In this document: positions 37,394-40,075 of the stretch, piece by piece | How the letters are laid out: the number at the start of each line of letters is the position of its first letter | Position numbering within the stretch: position 1 is the first letter of the stretch | Assembly: GCA_903821695.1 (NCBI GenBank) | Contig: CAIJLX010000038.1 | Span: 1-40,075, forward strand | Direction of reading: 5' to 3' | Length of the DNA stretch: 40,075 nt | Origin: an uncultured Alphaproteobacteria bacterium | GTDB taxonomy: Bacteria > Pseudomonadota > Alphaproteobacteria > Rickettsiales > CAIJLX01 | Notes under the pieces: model-generated | What the model saw: the letters and a program-made list of their open reading frames with translations, nothing else | Database searches by the model: none | Told to the model about the DNA's origin: nothing | Position numbers and translations under genes: made by a program

Positions 37394-39436
37394 TTAGCGT
37401 TGGTACACACCACCACTTTTTGTTCTTGGTGAGCGCGGGGGCTTACGTTCCAGTATTTGGCTTGCGAGTGATTTAGTAGCTTCGTCTTCACAGCCAAGCT
37501 CAGCAAAAAGCGCGTTGCGTTGGTCTTCATCCATCACATGCCGCCCTCTTTTAATCTCTGACAGTTCGACCTTTCCAGCCCCTATAACAGTTGCTAGTTC
37601 ATCATCACTCATCGTTCGGATGCCCTTTCTGCCGACCAGTGCGGTTATGAGCATATTGCCTGTCCATTTTTTATGATCGTTCTCTTGCAATACTTGCTCA
37701 ATAGTTAGCGGACGACCGCTGATCAGGCGATAGAGTCGGTCTTCATTTTTCTTATTTACATCTGGATTACCAATTGCTCTTTCCGCCTCCAGAGTATCTG
37801 CCATAAATTGAAGTGCTTTTTCCCTATTCGCAATATGCGTTCCTGCCTTCCAGATGGGGAGCTGCTGCGTATCTAGTGCATCCATTAGGTGTACATCCGA
37901 AACACCACTAATATCGACCAAGTTGGCAACAAGTACACCTGAACAACCTCTTTCCGCCTCTCTAAGGCTTCGTTGTACTTTTGCAATTCTTTTAACCTTA
38001 CTTAGTGAATCTTTTTGATCACCCAGGGCTTCTAATTCTTGCTTTCTTTGTGTAACTTTTGACTGAGCTTTCTCTGATGCATCAATCCATCTATTGAGTT
38101 CGCCCTCCTCAAGAAAGCGGCCAGACGACATCTTCCACATTTGTCGCTCTTGCGTGTCATTAAGGTCAAAAATATCACGTAGAATTTTTAGACTTTCCCA
38201 ATTTGGTTTATGACCATCGGGGTGGTTAATCCAATAATAAATGATTGTGTTAGTGAATGAGTATTCTCCGATCAGCTCTTTCTCTGCTGCTGTTTTTTCA
38301 ATAAGTGCACAAAGTTGCTCCGGCGAGATTTGCATGGTCTGCAATACGTTTGTTAAAAACTCACCCCAGTTATGACGCTTAGAAAAGCTATCCTGCAATA
38401 TCTCTCCAAAACTGTGTGAGGTATCGACTACGAGAGGCTTTGTTTTATCCAGTACAAAAAGATCCAATAAGGTTTTTTGCTTTTCGATAATTTTTTGATC
38501 CGGTGTCGGTGAAAATAAATCGGCAGGATAAGTTGCCTCTATAAACTTTCTTGCTGTTTCTTCTTTTAGTATTTTATCACCCTTCATCCAGCCATAAAAT
38601 GTGGCACTACCCACAATCTCAACTAACCGTTCGGCCGCAATCCCAGAAGATTCATAAAGTGCTTTTGCTAATTCACCTGTCTCGCCTGTTTCTTGGGCTT
38701 TTTGTATAGCATTATCTAAGTAAGTTGGGTCTAAGGTAAATCCATTGCTCATTTTATATAGCTGGAGTTCCTCGCGCAGTTCTAGGCTAAATGCATTACA
38801 TAACGTCTGTATCGAGCTGATAAATGGCTTGGCTTGATAGTTAATCCAATGGCGGATGCCTGCACCACTTATTCCATCCTTTTCTTTGACAGCTGCCTTC
38901 TTGTTTACGAATCTTGCAAATTTCTCTGCGGATAAATTCCACTGAGTCAAAACATCTTCAATGAGAGTAGAAAATTGGTTATCGAGAGAAAAGTGATGCT
39001 CAAGCAGTTCGCTAAATGATGAAGCATCTTGTCGCTTGTGAGGGTTCTGTATAGAGCGGCTTTCTGCCCGTATCCTGGCCTCTAGTGCTTCTTGCCTCAT
39101 CCTTTTGTCATCAGCATCAATTTGTTTTGCACTCATGTAAACGGGGATTTCACTATCGGCAAAACGGGCTGCATGTTTTCCAGCATTTACAAAATCAGTT
39201 CGACCATAATTATCTATGACTTTCTCACGTACTAATAGAAGTCCAAATGCCTCTGCAAATCCTGAGGTCGGAGATTTACCTTCTATCATGCGGCTCATCT
39301 GGTCATACGTAACTGTTATTCCAATTTCACGTGAGATTTCAGAGACGCTGCCGTATATTGGATTTTTCTGGCGCAATTGTTCCCAATAGCCTTCTAATTG
39401 TTGGTAAAACTGATTTCCCGAGTATTTATTTGCCAT
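37394..39436 (-). CDS. Large multi-HTH protein with internal duplication, unknown function
   Basis: From the ATG at 39436 the protein has 680 residues (a TTG at 39457 adds 7). The N-terminus has an XRE-like HTH (VSEISREIGITVTYDQMSRMIEGKSP, about 31-56) and the C-terminus another (MSDDELATVIGAGKVELSEIKRGRHVMDEDQ, about 609-639). Between them a unit of about 110 residues occurs twice, at 140-248 and 342-457. Both copies show SFxE(I/L)L, a K-x-AA-x-KE helix, an (I/W)xxWIN turn, then KP, KMSxGxxL and KAQ, in the same order. Each copy is followed by another HTH-like segment. No enzyme motif is seen. It may be a DNA- or RNA-binding sensor controlling or serving the convergent methyltransferase. No relative comes to mind. 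Confidence 0.75.
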   Translation of the reverse strand: MANKYSGNQFYQQLEGYWEQLRQKNPIYGSVSEISREIGITVTYDQMSRMIEGKSPTSGFAEAFGLLLVREKVIDNYGRTDFVNAGKHAARFADSEIPVYMSAKQIDADDKRMRQEALEARIRAESRSIQNPHKRQDASSFSELLEHHFSLDNQFSTLIEDVLTQWNLSAEKFARFVNKKAAVKEKDGISGAGIRHWINYQAKPFISSIQTLCNAFSLELREELQLYKMSNGFTLDPTYLDNAIQKAQETGETGELAKALYESSGIAAERLVEIVGSATFYGWMKGDKILKEETARKFIEATYPADLFSPTPDQKIIEKQKTLLDLFVLDKTKPLVVDTSHSFGEILQDSFSKRHNWGEFLTNVLQTMQISPEQLCALIEKTAAEKELIGEYSFTNTIIYYWINHPDGHKPNWESLKILRDIFDLNDTQERQMWKMSSGRFLEEGELNRWIDASEKAQSKVTQRKQELEALGDQKDSLSKVKRIAKVQRSLREAERGCSGVLVANLVDISGVSDVHLMDALDTQQLPIWKAGTHIANREKALQFMADTLEAERAIGNPDVNKKNEDRLYRLISGRPLTIEQVLQENDHKKWTGNMLITALVGRKGIRTMSDDELATVIGAGKVELSEIKRGRHVMDEDQRNALFAELGCEDEATKSLASQILERKPPRSPRTKSGGVYQR

Positions 39437-39460
39437 AAGGGTGTAATTTATCAGCAAAAA

Positions 39461-39501
39461 CTTAATAAAGTATTAAGGGAAAAGCCTTATAAGCTCATGA
39501 G
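39461..39501. promoter_or_regulatory. Palindrome cluster upstream of the multi-HTH gene
   Basis: Three inverted repeats in a row: CTTAATA-AAG-TATTAAG (39461-39477), CTTATAAG (39486-39493) and CTCATGAG (39494-39501). They begin 24 bases before the ATG of the leftward multi-HTH gene, and the first overlaps a plausible -10 (TATTAA). This is where a self-binding HTH regulator would act. Confidence 0.5.
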
Positions 39502-39589
39502 GATGGTTAGGGATGATTTTGTTATAGTTGTTGTCCTATGCAATTCACTGAAATCCAGCTCAAGCTAGGTCATTCTGGTGTACTTTTAT

Positions 39590-39730
39590 GGGTATATTTT
39601 CTAAATCCAAAGTGAAAAATGGCGGATTACTAGGCTTTCTTGGCTATTGTTAGAAATCCTTCTCCCCGCCAGAAAGCGTAACTCATTGATAAATAAAAGA
39701 AATTTAAAAAAATGGCGGCTTTTCGTGGGC
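39590..39730. repeat. Right border of the island: degenerate copy of the left end
   Basis: GGGTATATTTT (39590-39600) is an exact copy of 30820-30830. GAAATCCTTCTCC and CCGCCAGAA (39653-39674) match the tRNA-Ser 3' end and the bases after it with three indels. AAAAAAATGGCGG (39706-39718) followed by TTTTCGTGGGC matches AAAAAATGCCGG...TTTTCGGC of the left end at nearly the same distance (41 versus 38 bases). A second version, AAAAATGGCGGATTACTAGG (39616-39635), resembles 30724-30743. Confidence 0.5.
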
Positions 39731-39800
39731 ATTTGCGGGCCTCATTTTTCTCTACACTACTGAGAACCAAATTTTGCCTCAATAATGAGGCTTGCTTGGG

Positions 39801-39819
39801 AATAATGCTTATCATTAAG
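39801..39819. promoter_or_regulatory. Fur-box-like palindrome
   Basis: AATAATGCTTATCATTAAG matches the 19-base Fur consensus at 14 positions, with the inverted repeat TAATG-N5-CATTA. It lies in the roughly 500-base stretch without recognised genes between the multi-HTH gene and the right edge. No iron gene is visible, so a role is unproven. A hairpin GCCTCA-ATAA-TGAGGC at 39776-39791 lies just before it. Confidence 0.3.
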
Positions 39820-39880
39820 TCTCGCCGCTGACTTTTCTCAGATTGGGCAAGAGTTCCTTTCGCGATACTGAGACATCGCT

Positions 39881-39899
39881 ATTTTTACAACATTTTTAC
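39881..39899 (+). promoter_or_regulatory. Direct repeat ATTTTTAC, candidate response-regulator site
   Basis: ATTTTTAC occurs at 39881-39888 and again at 39892-39899, one helical turn (11 bases) apart, the arrangement bound by OmpR-family regulators. The site precedes the small hydrophobic ORF at 39969. Similar TTTTTAC repeats stand before kdp operons, which is only suggestive. Confidence 0.3.
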
Positions 39900-39968
39900 G
39901 GCTTTGAACCGTATCTCTACATCTCCGCTACAACGACTTTTGTATTCTGCTCCTGATAGGGAGAGATT

Positions 39969-40025
39969 ATGGATATTGTTTATCTGTTGCTGGGTATTGG
40001 GTTTTTCGGGGTTAGGCACTGTTAA
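39969..40025 (+). CDS. Very short hydrophobic ORF, possibly a KdpF-like peptide
   Basis: MDIVYLLLGIGFFGVRHC, 18 codons, preceded by GGGAGAG 4 bases before the ATG. The start resembles the small hydrophobic peptide encoded before kdpA in many alphaproteobacteria, but it ends early, and the downstream gene that would test this is outside the window. It could also be chance or a frame-shifted remnant. Confidence 0.25.
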   Translation: MDIVYLLLGIGFFGVRHC

Positions 40026-40075
40026 CAAACCTCAAGTTTGATAAAGGCAATGGCAAGGAATGCCATGAAAGTGGA

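Larger units (their letters stand above)
30691..39730. mobile_element. Integrated genomic island in tRNA-Ser, about 9 kb
   Basis: The element begins at the tRNA-Ser 3' end with a P4-type integrase and holds AlpA-type and HTH regulators, a second tyrosine recombinase, a type IIG-like modification/restriction protein and a large convergent HTH protein. It has no phage structural, conjugation or replication genes that I can recognise, so it is a satellite-like or defence-type island. The right border is inferred from degenerate repeats of the left end (GGGTATATTTT at 39590, the TTCTCC...CCGCCAGAA copy at 39660-39674, AAAAAAATGGCGG at 39706) and could be off by about 100 bases. Confidence 0.75.

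Overview
The window looks like chromosome from an alphaproteobacterium. The 16S rRNA gene has the GTGAAATTCGTAGATAT signature and the short V3 hairpin usual in that class. The gene clusters (rpmH-rnpA-yidD-yidC, psd-pssA, yfgM-like/bamB/der, ispE, folD, pmbA, aatA) are those of a free-standing or facultatively host-associated alphaproteobacterium. I cannot name a genus. Base composition shifts: about the first 3.6 kb is visibly AT-rich with T-ending codons, whereas most genes after the 16S gene are near 50% GC by eye. The 16S gene is followed directly by protein genes, with no tRNA-Ile/Ala, 23S or 5S. This is either a split rRNA operon, as in Rickettsiales, or an assembly join inside a multicopy 16S gene.

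Layout. 1-1362 (minus): rpmH, rnpA, yidD and the 5' end of yidC. 1552-3558 (plus): a MazG-like pyrophosphohydrolase, then psd and pssA for phosphatidylethanolamine synthesis. 3637-5341: rRNA promoter and 16S gene. 5418-7549: small accessory genes (a membrane-anchored unknown, a HigBA-type toxin-antitoxin pair with an operator on its promoter, a secreted Sel1-repeat protein) separated by a recurring intergenic motif. 7535-8790 (minus): an NMN-adenylyltransferase-like protein and a RutE-type nitroreductase. 8843-12222: two Pho-box-like sites in front of a 1084-residue coiled-coil protein of unknown function. 12219-13778 (minus): malate synthase. 13844-30690: housekeeping genes, mostly in tight overlapping operons, for outer-membrane assembly (bamB), ribosome assembly (der), isoprenoids (ispE), base-excision repair (mutY, broken), pyrophosphate, folate, leucine, thiamine, cell-wall precursor (glmU) and aspartate aminotransferase, ending in tRNA-Ser(GCU).

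30691 to about 39730 is an integrated genomic island in the 3' end of tRNA-Ser. It carries a P4-type integrase, an unknown protein, an AlpA-type regulator, an HTH/zinc-ribbon protein, a second tyrosine recombinase, a large type IIG-like enzyme (PD-(D/E)xK-like N-terminus plus N6-adenine methyltransferase), and a convergent 680-residue protein with several HTH units and an internal duplication, preceded by a run of palindromes. The last two genes are the best candidate for a little-described defence module. A degenerate copy of the tRNA 3' end plus adjoining left-end sequence lies at the right border.

Other points of note: a palindromic repeat inserted in frame in the signal peptide of bamB; mutY with an amber codon at a conserved Gln and Glu at the catalytic Asp position; competing hairpins ahead of leuB; and a regulatory-looking stretch (Fur-like palindrome, direct repeats) at the right edge. 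Function calls come from reading motifs in the sequence; no database search was possible.
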